Assembly (NCBI GenBank): GCA_030737875.1
Contig: CM060919.1
Span: 805,177,160 to 805,241,159 of the forward strand
Direction of reading: 5' to 3'
DNA from: Allium sativum
Taxonomy: Eukaryota > Streptophyta > Magnoliopsida > Asparagales > Amaryllidaceae
Length of the DNA stretch: 64,000 nucleotides
The notes under the pieces are model-generated. The model was not told where the DNA came from, did no database searches, and saw nothing but the letters and a program-made list of their open reading frames with translations. A program made the position numbers and the translations under genes. This document shows positions 9,965-23,091 of the stretch, piece by piece. Every line of letters starts with the position of its first letter. Within the stretch, counting starts at the first letter, position 1.

Positions 9965-12888
9965 GGAAAGGCTAAGAAAAATCCATCATCTTGATTTTTT
10001 TGGAGTATTTGACTTCGTGAATCGTCTGCTCGTTATCAACAAAGTAAGGGGAAAATCCATTTTAATTTACATTACGAATTTTTAGCTTAATTACTTTGGG
10101 AAATCGTTCGTTCGTTGTGTAGTCGCAGCCGTTGTTGAGACTATAAATCCTTGATATTGGTTCGGAGTTTAACTACGATCTTTAAATGCTGTGGTGATGA
10201 GGATAATTATTTTTCGAATTGTGTCAAATCTTAAAAGATAACGCGGGACAATTAATATTTTAATCCAGTCAATAAGGTCAAGGTTCAATCTCTGTACAAA
10301 ATCCATTTAGTAGTTGACCGTTTAATGTTATGCTAGAACAGTCAATTAGTTGATGAGTTTTGGTACAACTTGGACCTAGGACTCAACTGCAAAAGTTGCG
10401 TCCAAATATCCTCTTAACTTCCTTCTTTCATCCTCCCTTCCACATCTACCCAAACCATAATCCTATCCTTCTTCTCTTTCTTTGTTTCCACCTCGTCTCC
10501 TCTTTTTCCGCGCTTGTTTGCACATTAGATCTTGCCTAACTAGTACTCCAAGATCTAATTTCTTCTCTCCGACCATTTCTTAGTCTGCAATACCTACTTG
10601 CATTACCTGACCTTTATAATACCATTTAAGTCTCTTCCTTGAAGAGAGATCATTTGGTTGGATTGGAATAAGCAAAAGGGTTTCAACACTTTAGGGCTAA
10701 GAAATTTTGTCGAGGCAGTTGGACTTGCACCAGCCAGTTGCTTCGAGATCTTAGAATAGGTTGTTGTTTGTGCTGCATCCGCCTTTACTATACCTTGCTT
10801 GAATAGGTCCTTTCAAAGGCGATCGTCGTTTCAGAGATGAAGAATAATCTATCTTTGGATGGTTTTTCTAAGGAGAATCTCGATGCGATTTTAGAGGAAT
10901 CCATGTTGTACGCGGACTTATATGGTATTTTATCTAACCAGTTTTGGAGATTTTGCAGCAAATCTCTTTTTCTTGATGTCAGTTTTTGTGTTTGGGAATC
11001 TATGTTCAAACTATTCATGTAGACGTGTGACCCACTTAGCACATCGTTCTATAAATGGGAAGTTGTGACTAGATTTGTCTCATGATGCAGAAATTAATCT
11101 TTTGCTTGATCGATGACGAAACCATCATTTAGTGCTGCATCATATTCAATTCAGCTTGTGTTCTTATGTGTTATCTCGTGGAGTTACTCTCTGTAAATTC
11201 ACCTATCCATTTTGTCTTTAGACAATATTAGGTGGGTTTCCATGAGAAGCGGTTTTGTGGTAGGTTTCTTTTCTCATCGCAAATTCTCTCTTAGAAAGAA
11301 TGGTAATGTGGGAACCTCCAACAACACCAAGAGTGTTTGTAACACGAGATTAAGCATTTTGCTACCAAAATACGGTTAATCAAAAATCATAAAATTTGGT
11401 TTGAGCTCCAGCCGCGAAGCAAGACATATTGTTGCTTATAGCCATTGTTTTGGGAGTTTCAACGTTGTTGTCATCTTTGATGTTTTCCCTTTCTAGCATC
11501 GGAATCTTGGCTTTGTGGTGATTCGCGCTTGTAACTGTTAGTGTTGTTTAAACCACACGACTTAGGTTAATGAGATTTCTATGCTTGGAGATGTTTATGT
11601 CATTCACGCATGCCAGTTTAAATGAAATCTCATTTTTCTTATCTAAACTAACAGTTGTCCTAGGGTTGGAAAGAATAGAATTCTGTGTTGGATAAATTTT
11701 AGCAAAGGACCGGTTCTACGTCACAGGTTTATAAAGAAATAAATCACTGTTCCTTGTTAAAGTTAAAAATTATTTTGGTCTTTTATGTGTGATTTCAGTT
11801 TTTGCGTTTTTGCATGACTGGCTTCATTTTTCGCCGACATGTGACTTGAATCATTTAAGTTTCAGCAAAATACATTTTAAAGCCTTTGGAAAACGTTGTT
11901 TGAAAAAAAACCTCTTAACCCTTTTTAATTTTTAACTGATTTACTTTCTTTTATTTCGGTTTGTGCGAAAACGCAAAGTTTGAATAAGGCAAATTGTGCA
12001 TATTCAAACGTTTACATTAAGGTAGACGGTTTGAATGGCGCAAAGTGCACATTACCGAAATTTTGATTTTCATATGTATCTCATACGCAAAGTAAAGTGG
12101 TATTGAAAAGGAATTTTTATAATAAACACAAGAAGTTTTTAAGCGAAAATTTAATTTTATGTAAATTTTTGATTTTTGGTCACATGAATAGCATAAAGAA
12201 GATGTCTGGATGATTTGTGTGCAAGTTTTAGCGGTGCAGTAGGGCCGATGACACGATAAAAACGTTAACAACAATAAGGAAAAGGCTGTTTTGACCTTGT
12301 AAACGTTGTTTTCATACCTTCTCAATGATGCGTGCGAGTTATTAATTAACTTGTTGTACGTTTTATAACTTGTTTTAAGCCTCCTTTATAGTCTACAAAT
12401 GGAAATTTTTGGAGTATTTTGGGTAACTGAGGTGAAAATTCCACTGTAGGGCGGAAAATGGAATATTTTTAGCCGGATCAAATGTTAAAATTCTTCGCTT
12501 TGATTTCCTTTTTCGGGTTTAGGAGAAATTAAATAGAAAACAGTTAAATTGCTTGACGTTTTGGGTGGTAGGGTTTGGATGCAAAATTGGTTGCTTCACA
12601 CTTCTATTTATAGTTATGAGAGAATTATGGATGAAAAAGAATTTTCAAAATTTGCATTTATATAGAATTGCCAGTATATTTAAGATGTTTTGCAACATGT
12701 TTTCAAAAGTGTTTTAAAAATTTCAGTGCATACATATAGTGGGCCCGATTTAGAATCATCTCGCATACATGTTTTATGGTTGAAATGCATTATGCACACC
12801 AAGCACATATACCATGGTTGCAAAGTCGATGTATACAAATTTGTTGTGTATAATATGATAACTAGATATCATAATTTTATGGCGAAAT
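9965..12888. other. Non-coding stretch upstream of a PPT/LTR junction
   Basis: No recognisable protein domain in any frame. Because it runs into a PPT and a plus-strand LTR start at 12908, it is probably the 3' internal part of a retroelement that lacks coding sequence (LARD-like), cut on its left by the chromovirus. It holds a pyrimidine-rich leader-like block at about 10415-10500 and a short open frame at 10837-11022 with no recognisable family. I cannot exclude that part of it is unrelated flanking DNA. Confidence 0.4.
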
Positions 12889-12907
12889 TTCTTTTAAGGG
12901 GGAATAA
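12889..12907 (+). other. Polypurine tract before LTR at 12908
   Basis: The sequence ttcttttaagggggaataa immediately precedes TGTAACAACCC. The context GAAATTTCTT..AAGGGGG..AA is the same as at the minus-strand chromovirus PPT (2500-2523), which supports a genuine PPT-LTR junction. Confidence 0.75.
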
Positions 12908-13295
12908 TGTAACAACCCGGAATTTTGACAATAAATAGTCATTCAATTAAAATATCAAAAATAGGAATTTTTGCAAATGATGGAATTTGACTATGAAAAC
13001 TCTAGCTGATAAGTTCGTCTCGTCATTCCGGTCAACTTTCATGTTTGGAGTTTCGCGAACAGAGTACGTATGAAAAAGTTACGGATGAAATACAAAAAAT
13101 AGACGGAAATAAATTAATACAATATTATATATATGGTAATAAATAATTACCCAGCCACCTCACTGCCAGGTCGACCGTTGGTTGCGACCGCTTAGTCGAG
13201 CTAAGCATTGGGCTAGGGTTTTAAGCATATAAAAGTATATGGATGGACTTACGTTAATTAAAATGGATATAACGGTTGAAGGCCAATTCCACTCC

Positions 13296-13303
13296 TATAA
13301 ATA
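13296..13303 (+). promoter_or_regulatory. LTR TATA box
   Basis: TATAAATA about 390 bp from the LTR start, followed by a CA-rich leader (ttctttttcacac). The same arrangement occurs on the minus strand at 40532-40539 in the related solo LTR. Confidence 0.6.
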
Positions 13304-14778
13304 AAGGGGTAAGGCCTCATTCTTTTTCACACAAACCCGTGGGCAGCAGCAAAGCTCTGCCATTTTCCTCTCTCTTCTAACCATATCTCTTAAGTGAAAT
13401 TATATTCATACATAACAAATCAAATCCAAATCACATATGATTGAGAGGATTATCAGATCCAATGGAAAAGAATGCAAATTAGCACTCAACTATAAATTCT
13501 CACCTCTCTTCCTATCTTCTTGCATCTCTACAGATCAGAAATTATCCAATTTTCAGATAAATTGTAGTTTTATAAGAATTTGGGATTTGTAGGCCTAAAT
13601 TGTTCAAACTTTGGATTTAAAGGCAAGTGAGTGGGAAATTTATATATACATTTATAATAACGTATTTATCTCATTTGTAATAGATCTCAAGTTTATATGC
13701 CTATTTCTTCAGATCTGCTTATAAATTGATTGTAATCGAATTAACACCTATCAGATCTGGTTGTAAAAATTGTCAAAATTTGTGAATTGTAAATTGTAGT
13801 TATGTATAATATTCATTGTTGGATTCTTAAATTTGTTACACATATTCCTACATTTATGTTGTAAAATATATTGCAATTGTTGAAAAGCACTGTAGATATG
13901 GTAATCGGCCCCGTTAAACACCATTTAGATGTAGTTACAATTCCAGATCTTTAGTTCAGTGTTGAACAATTAAGAACGTAAATTTGGATAAAAAGATACG
14001 GTTGGTAAATCATGTGATTATAATATGAGAAGAAATATGTCTGTTTGTATTCAATATTGTTGGGTTTTGGCTTGATTATTGCAAATATTCCATTTTCCTC
14101 CTTTTGAATAAAAAGATATCATTTTGAAATCACAAGAGATAAGATAAAAATATTGAAAAGGGGAAAAGTGGTGCAAATGTACGTATAAATATACGTATTT
14201 GTGCGTATTATGCATCAACTATTCCAAATTATATATTTACATATATTTCTTGTGATTTGGAAATATGCCAATTCCACTAATTAGGCATAATTTGCAATAA
14301 CCATGTTAACAGTCTTTTTGTAAGATTGAAACCTTTTGGCAAGATTGAATGCAAAAAGGAATGTTTGGTTATTGATTTAACCATATCATCAAATTTAAAT
14401 AATAATAAAAATAAAAATAATAACTACATTGACCGTGCGAAAACATACAATAGAAACATATAAATATTATCCGTCCAAAGCAACGTAAAACTATAAAAAT
14501 ATGCATTGTGTTGAGCGTTTGAATGTTTGTATAAGGTTCAATTATGGAATTATATGTGAGTATAATCCGTATTGAATTAATATATTTATGGTGACTATTT
14601 GTAGCAATCAATATAATTAATTGCTATAAATAGGATCGCAAATCAATAAATAACAATTGTAACCAAATGTTGAATGGGGAAAGTAAATATGATAGGGTAA
14701 TGGTTACAATTCCTAAATTAATTAGGATAAATGTTGTAAATCCTAATTTGGAAATTTGAATTATAACCGCATTTAGAT

Positions 14779-14983
14779 ATGAGGTTAAGCTCAACTTATG
14801 ATAGAAGTCTGCTTGGAACCGACCGACAAATCCAGCATTCATAGGTAGTCAGCTTAATGTGAGGGGTCTAATGTGTAAATATAAATGTATCATGAGGTTA
14901 AAATCAACTTGTGGTAGAAGTTTGCCCGGAACCGACCGAAAAATCCAACATCCACAGGTAGTCAACTTAATGTGAAAAGTTTG
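14779..14983 (+). repeat. Two-unit tandem duplication inside the LTR
   Basis: Two copies of a unit beginning atgaggttaa and ending near cttaatgtga, about 113 bp apart. Both copies are also present, in reverse orientation, at 39417-39620. The duplication therefore predates the split of the two LTRs. Confidence 0.75.
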
Positions 14984-16037
14984 GTGCATATATATATATA
15001 TATATATATATAATTCAACAATTAAATAATAATAATAATAAATACAAATAATAATTATCTGTTGGAGGTACAACAAAAAGATATATTGGGACTGATAAAT
15101 GGTTGCCTTAGGAAAATATGACTGTTATGGTCAAAAAGGGCAATAAGCATTGAAATAAAAGAAAATGGGTGTCATAAGGGGATTAATGGATATTGAATTG
15201 TTGTCTAAATACTAAGTCCAGTTAGGGAATAATTAAATAAATATCCTAGGGTAAAGAGGACATAACTTTCCTTATTTACAATTTGCTAATATAGAACTTA
15301 TAACTAAAGGTTAGAATTGGACTTGGTAGGTTAGTAATGTGAAACATTATTAACCATAGGAACCCGTGACGATAAATAATCTTATGCGTATAGCATTTCC
15401 GTGGAGAGAGACTAGACGGGAATGACTTAACATCGTTGCCCACTTTATCCCTATAGGGAAAAAGTATTAAAGGCTAATGAGGTACGAATCCAATAACCTT
15501 TGCGTATAGTCCGCTTCCTGGGTCCTGAGCGGCTAGGGTTGAAGAGTCCGCCTGAGAATAGGTCTTTCAGTGTAGGGGTCTTAAATAGCAGGTGTGTGTG
15601 GGCCTACCAAACTTGGAAACTAAAATGTCAGGTATGGCTACCTATCCTACGGGAAGTAATAAGCGACTAAAGCAGTTATCTAATAAGGTAAGCTAAAAGG
15701 TATAGCGAACGATAAAATACCATCTCTCACCTTATGCGGGGTAAGGATATATGCGTTAATGACGAAAGCCTTAACTAGTAGGGCCCGTAGCTAGTGCCCT
15801 ATAGTTTATGTTAATGTTAAGTGAATGAACGTATATATATACACACACACACTACACCATATATGCTGATTAGACTGTGTTTTTAGCCGCATCTAAACCA
15901 TGTAGGCATGGCAAAAAGCCATATAAGAAAACGGCGTGTTAAATTTTTAGATATGTCTCAAAACCGTATCCGAATGTGATAACATACGGCTATTGGCCGT
16001 ATCTAAAGTATAAGTAGATACGGCTATAAACCGTATC

Positions 16038-16130
16038 TTATATATATATACGCGCGCACACACACACGCACACACACACACACACACACACATATATAAG
16101 CGGTATATATATATGTGTGTATATATAAGC
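16038..16130. repeat. Compound microsatellite (TA)n(CG)n(CA)n(TA)n
   Basis: Alternating TA, CG and CA dinucleotide runs inside the CACTA element, next to its left subterminal repeats. Confidence 0.9.
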
Positions 16131-16686
16131 AGAAACTACAGCACATATTATTTGTAATACAAAGCATATATAACACAGGATACACTAATTCACAATTGTA
16201 ACAGTAAACGAAACAAATGTATGAAATATTTTTTTACATTACAATATATAATGATATATGCTATTGGATTACATTACAATAAATAAGATACACGCTGTTT
16301 CATTACATTAAAGACGATACATTAAAATGCATCCACCTGTTGAATCAATGCTTCCTTCAAGATGAACATCCTCCAAAACAGACAAAAGATCATAAACCAG
16401 CCAAGCAACATTGCATTCTTTCAGAAAACAATACCAAGGTAATCTCAAACCAAATAAGAACCACTGGCAGAACCAAGCTTATTAGCTTCATCCAAAAGCC
16501 AACAACTAAAATTCAAAGCAGAGAAAACCGACAACTAAATCCATGCTTATTAACTTCATCCAAATCCATGCTTATTAGCTTCATCCAAATGACGGAGGCT
16601 GGTGCACGCACACACATGTTATAATAGTCAAGGGCGAATACCGAAATATATATGAGAAGGGGCAACAACAATCATCCATAAAAAAG

Positions 16687-17356
16687 TTATATATTGATAT
16701 ACAAAAATTCATCATCTGAATGCATATCCATAATATAAGTTTCAAGTTGATTCTCAAGTACCACAATATCATACATAGAAAAATCTTTCGGATAAAATCG
16801 AGCAAATTTAATCAACTTTGCAATGTTGAAAGCAAAAAATGAATCGATTGGATTAAGACTTCCCATACATAAAAGCAACTCACTATGTTGCTCTGTAAAC
16901 CAATTGTTTAGTTCCGAAAGTTGCAAATTTATGACGGTGTTGCAAACGTCGACTCGTATGTGATGTAAATTTGTAATTTTTTCATCTCTCCGTCTTGAAC
17001 GTTTATGAGCTACATACTCATCATCCATGTTAGGTAAAACAATTCCATTCAAAGAACAAAATAATAACACTTCCTCTAACAAAGATTCCCACTTCACATC
17101 ATTACATCTCATGTCTTGTAGGCGCATTTTTGATATTTTTTACTTAATTCAACGCATTTTCAATCTCTTGATCTTTTTTTTGCAATGTCAATGACAAGTC
17201 ATTAGTTATTCCTAAGATATTTTTCATCAAGTGCATGGTAAACACAAAGTCATATGAGTGCATTATGTCTAGCAAAACTTGTGCATCGAGCTTTTGTTCT
17301 GAAATAATACCGCCATCCACAATAATTTCTAATACCTCACGCTTAGAATTGAACAT
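16687..17356 (-). pseudogene. hAT-like (ZMYM1/TTF-type) transposase C-terminal fragment
   Basis: Two minus-strand open pieces lie in different frames. 17356-17144 contains DFVFTMHLMKNILGITNDLS. 17127-16687 contains NLHHIRVDVCNTVINLQLSEL and LIKFARFYPKDFS. Together they resemble, in order, the region before the dimerisation end of plant zinc finger MYM-type 1-like (TTF-type) proteins, which derive from hAT transposases. A stop and a frame change near 17130-17150 separate them. The N-terminal zinc finger and most of the catalytic region are missing. It lies wholly inside the CACTA element, so it was either captured by it or inserted into it. Confidence 0.7.
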
Positions 17357-17803
17357 AGTAATAAGTCTAATAAGTGTATCATAGTGTGATCCCCATCGAG
17401 TGTCACCAGTTCATTGTAAACTTGTTTCTTGATTCAATCCTTTTCCGGTAAGAATCTCTCCTTTAGTCAAAGCTTCAACTTCAGATTAGTAAGGATCAGT
17501 GTACATAGTGCAATAATACACACAAATTAGCAGGGCAACACAAGTAAAAGTGTCCGAATTCAAGGTAGACAAATACAACACAAGTAAATGATAGCAAATA
17601 CACTGACGCACTGTAAAATTGGGGATAATACCTAATTTAAATACAATAGCAGCATGAATTCTAGGTAGACAAGCACATGCAACTATCTATCATTCATATT
17701 TTTGAACTAAGGCATGGAAATTCAAATTAAACCCAATTTGAATTCGAATTAAACCCAAATTAAACCAGTTCATATTTAAATTTAACTGTGATCTAGTACT
17801 CAC

Positions 17804-17993
17804 CTCCAGCGGCGACAAGAAGGATGGACAGTGGTGGGCTGAGGCTTCGTCGGTCAGCTGAAGGCAGCGCGAGGTGACGATAACTCATGGCATGCGGTGG
17901 ATGGCTTATTACCAAAACCCTAATTTGGGTATTCAGTGGTCGCCATTGCATAATAAAAAGAGGATAATTCGGTCGAAAGTGTTGATGTGGCAA
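17804..17993 (-). other. Possible leader exon with splice donor in the CACTA element
   Basis: A GC-rich island near the right end, unlike the AT-rich surroundings. Read on the minus strand it ends in a good plant 5' splice site, CTGGAG|GTGAGT, at 17803/17804. It could be a first exon transcribed from the right terminus towards the hAT fragment, as CACTA elements often start transcription near one end. Only motif and base composition support this. Confidence 0.3.
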
Positions 17994-18248
17994 AAGTCGA
18001 TTGTGCCTAAGTGGAGATATGGAGGGAAAAAATTGATATGCGTTTCATACGGTCCAAAGCCGTGTCAAATTAACTGATCTCGGGATTCGTCGATGGATGG
18101 TCAGATTAAGGGTGTTTGGGGTGGTGCGGATCGCAAAATGTAGTTTGAGACGGCTTTGAGCACTATCAAAATTGATATGGCTTATAGCCGAATTGTATAT
18201 CCCATCCCTATGTGCCAAATTCGCTGATATGGTGTAGTGACATATACA

Positions 18249-18284
<36 letters not shown>

Positions 18285-18861
18285 TATATAATTCCGTAAC
18301 TAAGGGTCTAACTCGATTATATAACTAGCCATGCTCTGGTATAAACGCTTCACAAAATATATGCGTAAACGTCCTATCTCGGTATTATACTTTGGAAATA
18401 CTACTTTGGGAAAAGTAGTAAAGTCGTGTGTAAACATTTACGAGGTTAGGCTAGAATCACTAACCTTGGTAGGCATACATTTTGGGTTAAACCAAACGAG
18501 ATACATATGTATATTATAATCTATGTTGTACATTTACTGTACACCAGAATCTTGTTGGTCTGACTCCCTCCTCATTACAACCCCCAAGGTCTTCTAGAGG
18601 GTTCTCACATGTGTTTTAGTTTGGCTTTCGGTTCTCTTCCCCTCTCATGCTCGGTAGGCAAAGTGACTTACTTTGAAAAAGGTAGTTACTTGAGTTAATA
18701 AAAGTTTATCCTATTTTGTTCCGCTGTAAGTTATCCTATCGTACTCTGATTATGCTCATGCTTATTTATTGCAGGTACCAGATTTACACGTTCCATGCTT
18801 GGATGTGTCTGAGTTTCGATTTTTATCAAAATTTGGGTGTAGAAAAGTGTGGGGTGTTACA

Positions 18862-21800
18862 TGAAACATACATGTTCCATGACTAACCGATAACCAAGAT
18901 AACTCCACATAGGAGCATAATCTACCTACACCTTTGCAAGTCGAACACAAACCCATGTTTGTTGAATCCCACCTTCGAACCACGACAGGAGCAGCAGCAA
19001 AGCCTAACCTTCTGGAAGGCCTTCGACATAAGAACTATGGTGGAACTACTGCGGGGTTACCAAAAGAGGGTTGAAACACCGCACAAAGGACAAGAAAAGA
19101 AGAGAGTAGCACATTAAGGTTAGGTAGTTGGAGGAAGTAGGAGCGGAAAATGGGGTAACGAAGCCTAAAGGGTTGGACCTGAGGAGTTGAATTTAGGGTT
19201 TGGGTAGCCATCCACGCAGACGTAAACAAGAGACAGAGGAGAGAGGAATAGGGGAGATCAGATCGATTTTAGAAGAGAGGAAAGGCAGAAGATTTGGTGT
19301 GGAAGAAGGCAAAGAATGGGGAAGATTTTCTCCTAACGCCATTTACAATGGTTACCCAAACTTGATTTTATAATGTTTCCTTTAAATTTGAATGCATGCC
19401 TTTACAATTTAAGTCAGTTGTTAATACTTTTGATCCATATAGCTTAGAAGAGCATTGAGAAAATTAAAATAAAAAATAGTAATTCTATTTTCCCTTCTTT
19501 ATATGTTCATTATTTATAAATAATTCCCTTTAAGCCAAGCCAAAAATTCCTTTAATACAACCAATTTTTCTTTCAAACACGATTTGCACTTTTATGCACT
19601 TCATATGCTACTTTTATGGCAAACACCTCGTTGTTTTTATTTTAATTCTTCTACCAATTTTTTTATTGCAACTACATACTTGATGGATGCAACGATATTT
19701 GAAGTTAGGAAGTAATATACTCACCAAGAATTATATAAAGATTTTCGGTACAATAATACTTAAAAGAAGGTTGTAATCTGCACACATTGTTCTCTGCATT
19801 CTTTATAACTAGAATATTATCATCATTTAGTATGAATTAACCAATATTTATACCTTTAGAGCGTTTTAAGTATTAAAATACTTACACCATCTTATAATTT
19901 TAAGCATTTTAACTATTATTTATACCAGTCATGTTTTCCTTTAGTTTAATTTTTTTTGGTCTATTTGTAAACTTATATGCTTTATTAATAATAAATTTAT
20001 CATCGATGATTATTCTTGCCAGTTCTATAGCTGATTTATTGAGATATCTTTATTTATCAAATTTTAAGTACTTAAACTACTTCTAAGGTTATTTGACAAC
20101 CATTTCATGGGTCTCTTCCAGAGCACTCTTAAGTGTTTTTTCAAGAACCCTCACCTCATTATTTGGCTTCTTTATTACTTACGCCAAAAATATTTCAAAC
20201 TGATTTTTCTACCATGCTTTAGTTGGTCTATATCTTTTGATCCTTTTAGGATTTAAATCTATAATGGATATAGCTTACTAGGGATATTATTGATAATTCA
20301 TTCAAATTACTTAATATTTCATCATTTTATATGTTAACACGTAATCTTAATAATTAAAATAACCTGTATTATCCTCCCCTCAATATTGACGAACATTGTC
20401 TTAGATAATAATCCTTTTGGATGATCATTTTGATCACTATCATATTGCTACTAGCAAATATATATTATATATATAACAATAATAGGAGGATACTCTTTTT
20501 CTTTGTTGATAAATGTATTCATGTAATATCACTTAATTTCTTTCATAGACTTCGAAGAAACTGGAGGAATTTTCTTATTATATAGATCATTTAAATGCAC
20601 ACATGAGTTCATCTCTTCCAACATGTATATTGATTTAATTTTAAATCACTAAATGATATCCATGCATAATCTATAGGATGAGTTTATATTTACTTAGTCA
20701 AAAAAATTCTTCAGGTTGTTAGTTAAATACCCACATACATGCGTCCATATATTACAAATATATTATAAATTTGCATATCCTTTCTCATTTTTTTAGCCAA
20801 TTTAGAATAAACTTCTGTAATGATCCAAATTATAAATTTTTGCTTGCTAATATGAATCCTAAAGATCATATAATAGTGTCCAAAATATCTAATTTGTAAT
20901 CATATTGAACTTCTGGCTTAAATAAATAATATATATACAACTTCAAGTTGTTAAGTTTTATTCTTCAATTACATTTCTAATACCATTTTTAAACATTAAT
21001 TTTGATTACTTATTAAAAAATAATACATGTTAAATTCTATATAAACTTCCCTTCATATCACTTCTAGAGAATTTAATTAAAAGGATATATTCACAACAAC
21101 AAAAAATTTCTACTAGATACTTAAGATGTCACAAAAATATGCTATTATATTAGTTAAAGATCTTCTCTTGACTGTATTCATAGCATTTCATTAAAATTAT
21201 GATATGACATATAGATTAACTCTTTAGAAGAATATCTAAATATTATTCTTTATGAATAGTTATGCATATGATACTTGATTTATGGTATATTTTTGAAAAG
21301 TAATAGGCCATAGATTACTATTTACTCTTTAAATTTTATAATGGGGTTATTGGTCAATGACAATGGTGGATTGAACTTTTCTGATGAAGCTGCAGATCTA
21401 TTTTTGCTTATAAGTTCTTCAAATTATTTGTTTCCACATCACTTCTTAAAGTGTTATGTGATGTACGAAGATATTTCATATGAAATGCTTTTATAGTGCT
21501 ATACATAGATTTACTATAACTTCGAAAGGCATTTTATAAACCCGGATTCTAGACTGTTGCATATTTTTTTAAAAGATACTCTCTGTGCATAATTATTGGA
21601 ACGTTATTAATTTTCAATATTTTCATCATAAATGACATAAATACTACTTTCAAAGTAATGTAAAATATCTCTGCCTGAGATTTATTGTTGTAACTACCTT
21701 TGAAATGTCATGTTAAAATTTGAATACAATAAAAAAAACATTACGCAGTAAATAAAGGTCAGATGCAAGAGATAAAACAAACCTCTGGAGCGTGATATTG

Positions 21801-22436
21801 CTATAAAATATCTCTTCTGGAGATTTACTTGTGGAGTTTTATATAACGATCATTATGGGGATATAACATTCTTTTCATGCAATTCCGATGTCTAAAAAAT
21901 AAAATCTCTATAAAATATCTTCTAGTATGTTGGATTTCGTAATGTTAACATAAATAAACAATAAAACATCCCTTTAAGAGAGTAATACACACAGACACCC
22001 CTATGGAATAAGGTTTATCACTTCCGAAGAATAATAAAATGCATTTCTTCAACTAAATTTCTAGTCATATGTACATAGAGGTAATTTATCATAACTTCAA
22101 TTTTTACAACATAACATGATTAGTAAAATCAAAACACTGACTCTTTCAACAAATTTATGGTTTGAGTTATAGTGGATTTATCAGTAATAAAGAAACAGAG
22201 AGAATAATTAAATTGAAGCTACATACGTTTGAATGAAATTTGACTTTTCAGTGCTCAAACATGTAAGTTAACAATGTATACATTTCCTTAATTCTAATTA
22301 ATCAATATAAAAATAGATTAAACTAGTTGAAACATATAAATTGAAATGAAATAAGAGAAGTATGGATTGGAACATCATTCATTTTCGAATTTGTACAATG
22401 AACGTCCCTTTCTGAGGCTTAAGTAAGATTTAATTT
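18862..22436. other. Unassigned AT-rich DNA
   Basis: No domain, terminal repeat or long open frame that I can recognise. The first 500 bp is of more balanced composition, with gene-like texture (purine-rich stretch around 19180-19330). The rest is strongly AT-rich. It ends at the target duplication aattt (22432-22436) of the next element. Confidence 0.5.
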
Positions 22437-23083
22437 TGTAACGACCCAGATTTTTGGTCTATTAATTTTGAAGACTCAATATTGTTTTAAATTTTGAGTT
22501 GATAATATAAATGGATTTTTATATAGAAGTTATTGATTTAATAAATGAATACGATTTAATTTCGAGTATATCAAATAATTGTATACGAAAACGACAAATA
22601 ATCGAATTCGAAATTAAAACTGAATCGAAACGATTTAGATGATCAAAATAATATTCTATTTAGAAAAAAAACGATAATAACAATAATAATTTACTATCAA
22701 GGTGTTTATTTTTTTTGAATTTAAATTATTTTATATCGATTTAAATCGGAACTCAAGGATAGTCAATTCTGAAACAACCTCGGATTTCAAAGAAACTAAT
22801 TTTACAAAATCCATAATAGTTAATTATGCCTAGATTTAAAGTTTCATGTTAATCGGAGTTTATATGCGATCATGCGCAATGTAAACACATATCGATTCAT
22901 GATGAGGATTAAAAGGAAATTTTACAAATAATCTCACAATTTGACGAAATCAGTTCCATTGTGTTCAAAATATTGAGTTATAATAAGATTACAAGTTTGA
23001 TCGCTATTGGATCTCGTATGTAGTCGTTTAAGCACAATACTTTGGCATAAGTTTCGCTAGATAATTTTAATACTAAAATTCTC

Positions 23084-23091
23084 TATAAATA
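23084..23091 (+). promoter_or_regulatory. TATA box of the long LTR
   Basis: TATAAATA about 650 bp from the LTR start, followed within 30 bases by a C/T-rich initiator-like stretch. Confidence 0.5.

Larger units (their letters stand above)
15850..18239. mobile_element. Non-autonomous CACTA (En/Spm-like) transposon, 2390 bp
   Basis: Ends are CACTACACCATAT at 15850 and its reverse complement ending GTAGTG at 18239. They are flanked by the 3-bp duplication aca (15847-15849, 18240-18242), the size usual for CACTA elements. Subterminal zones carry short repeats of the type tacggct / gccgtat in both orientations (about 15890-16040 and 18030-18190), which in this superfamily bind transposase. No TNP2-type transposase is present. 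Instead the interior holds a hAT-like transposase fragment. The flanks are microsatellite (CA)n and (TACA)n, so the 3-bp match alone is weak; the termini carry the call. Confidence 0.82.
12908..18861 (+). repeat. Plus-strand chromovirus-type LTR, split by a CACTA element
   Basis: Starts TGTAACAACCCGG next to a PPT and ends GGGTGTTACA at 18861, giving matched TGTAAC/GTTACA ends. Removing the CACTA insertion (15850-18239 plus 3 bp) leaves about 3.56 kb. A TATA box is at 13296-13303. A duplicated segment of about 113 bp at 14779-14983 recurs, reversed, in the solo LTR at 31841-40951 (39417-39620), so the two LTRs are related. The five bases outside each end (aataa, tgaaa) do not match, so this is better read as the 3' LTR of an element than as a solo LTR. 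Confidence 0.7.

Noticed and set aside
18241..18290. (TACA)n run as the end of the CACTA element
   Set aside because: It lies just outside GTAGTG and the aca duplication; it is flanking microsatellite in the host LTR.
12908..18861. Solo LTR with target duplication
   Set aside because: Flanking pentamers aataa and tgaaa differ, and a PPT precedes the start, so it is a 3' LTR rather than a solo copy.
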